Of a DNA stretch of 32,402 nucleotides, positions 32,036-32,402 are shown piece by piece (within the stretch, counting starts at the first letter, position 1; each line of letters begins with the position of its first letter). The notes below the pieces were generated by a model. That model was not told the origin of the DNA. It did no database searches and saw only the letters and a program-made list of their open reading frames with translations. A program made the position numbers and the translations under genes. The DNA comes from Hypsibius dujardini (Eukaryota > Tardigrada > Eutardigrada > Parachela > Hypsibiidae), in the NCBI GenBank assembly GCA_001579985.1, contig LRSR01014247.1:1-32402 (forward strand). Direction: 5' to 3'.

Positions 32036-32162
32036 TATATAAGCATGTGTTTTAGAGGCAGTTGTACTTCCTTTCCTTTCTTCTAGTTTACTTATCTATT
32101 CATCTTTACTTTCAGTCTAATAAACTTGTTACCTACCCAACTTCCGGTTGCTAGACCTAACA
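32036..32162. mobile_element. Element X3, truncated copy of X1
   Basis: Shares the right half and terminal repeat of X1 (ending GCTAGACCTAAC). It is cut off at about 32,036, beside the first visible chemoreceptor exon. The ATG that appears to open that reading frame (32,044-32,046) lies inside this element. Confidence 0.8.
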
Positions 32163-32402
32163 CCGCGAACCATGCATATGTGTTCTCCACTTTCAAACGC
32201 TAACCATTGTACTGACTTTTCTGCTGTTGGCTATCGATGTTTAGCGGAGCTTCAACTTGGCTGGCATTGCGTCGCCGGTTGCCAGTTTGGGGCCAACCAT
32301 CCATGAAACATGCCCCTCTTAATTCAACCCGCATCACATTATCGGTTCATCTATGCGTAAAACGTCAGTCAAAGAACGAAAAATGAAACACGGAACGGAA
32401 CG
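32163..32402 (-). repeat. Inverted duplicate of the receptor downstream segment
   Basis: Read on the minus strand, 32,402-32,298 matches 28,905-29,008 and 32,297-32,163 matches 29,915-30,052 closely, without the 0.9-kb insertion. Together with X3 it forms the distal arm of an inverted duplication that continues beyond the window. Confidence 0.88.

Overview
This is an animal nuclear window: short coding exons separated by small GT-AG introns, microsatellites, and many non-autonomous DNA transposons. A cuticle-type chitin-binding protein, a gustatory-receptor-like gene and a family of receptor guanylate cyclase exons point to an ecdysozoan, most likely a tardigrade or another panarthropod. That placement is inference, because no marker gene settles it. 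All exon structures below were built by hand from splice sites and reading frame.

Layout. 1-3,300: simple repeats and no supportable gene. 3,337-3,810 (+): single-exon Ctr copper transporter. 4,660-5,289 (-): CBM14 chitin-binding secreted protein in two exons, whose expected start ATG reads ATC. 5,883-7,737 (-): CAP-superfamily secreted protein in five exons, with one MITE in each of two introns. 8,123-10,704 (-): a GT31 glycosyltransferase pseudogene with stop codons, a frameshift and an exonic MITE. 10,901-13,506 (-): its tandem, apparently intact paralogue, 569 residues in five exons. 13,560-16,100: little recognisable. 16,103-19,559: a 3.46-kb segment bounded by 92-bp inverted repeats that carries a broken fragment of a receptor guanylate cyclase-like gene. 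22,103-28,638 (+): a longer copy of that gene (ligand-binding ectodomain, one membrane span, short tail) with no kinase-homology or cyclase domain after it. 28,900-32,402: copies of its downstream sequence in opposite orientations, several inverted-repeat elements, and a partial chemoreceptor-like gene (-) between them.

The genes do not form a pathway. Copper uptake, cuticle chitin binding, secreted CAP protein, Golgi glycosylation and peptide-receptor signalling are unrelated neighbours. What unites the window is its history: tandem and inverted duplication of gene segments, followed by insertion of TA-, TTAA- and 8-bp-duplicating elements into introns and some exons. Comparing paralogous copies here reveals several insertions precisely, including the exact empty site in one case.
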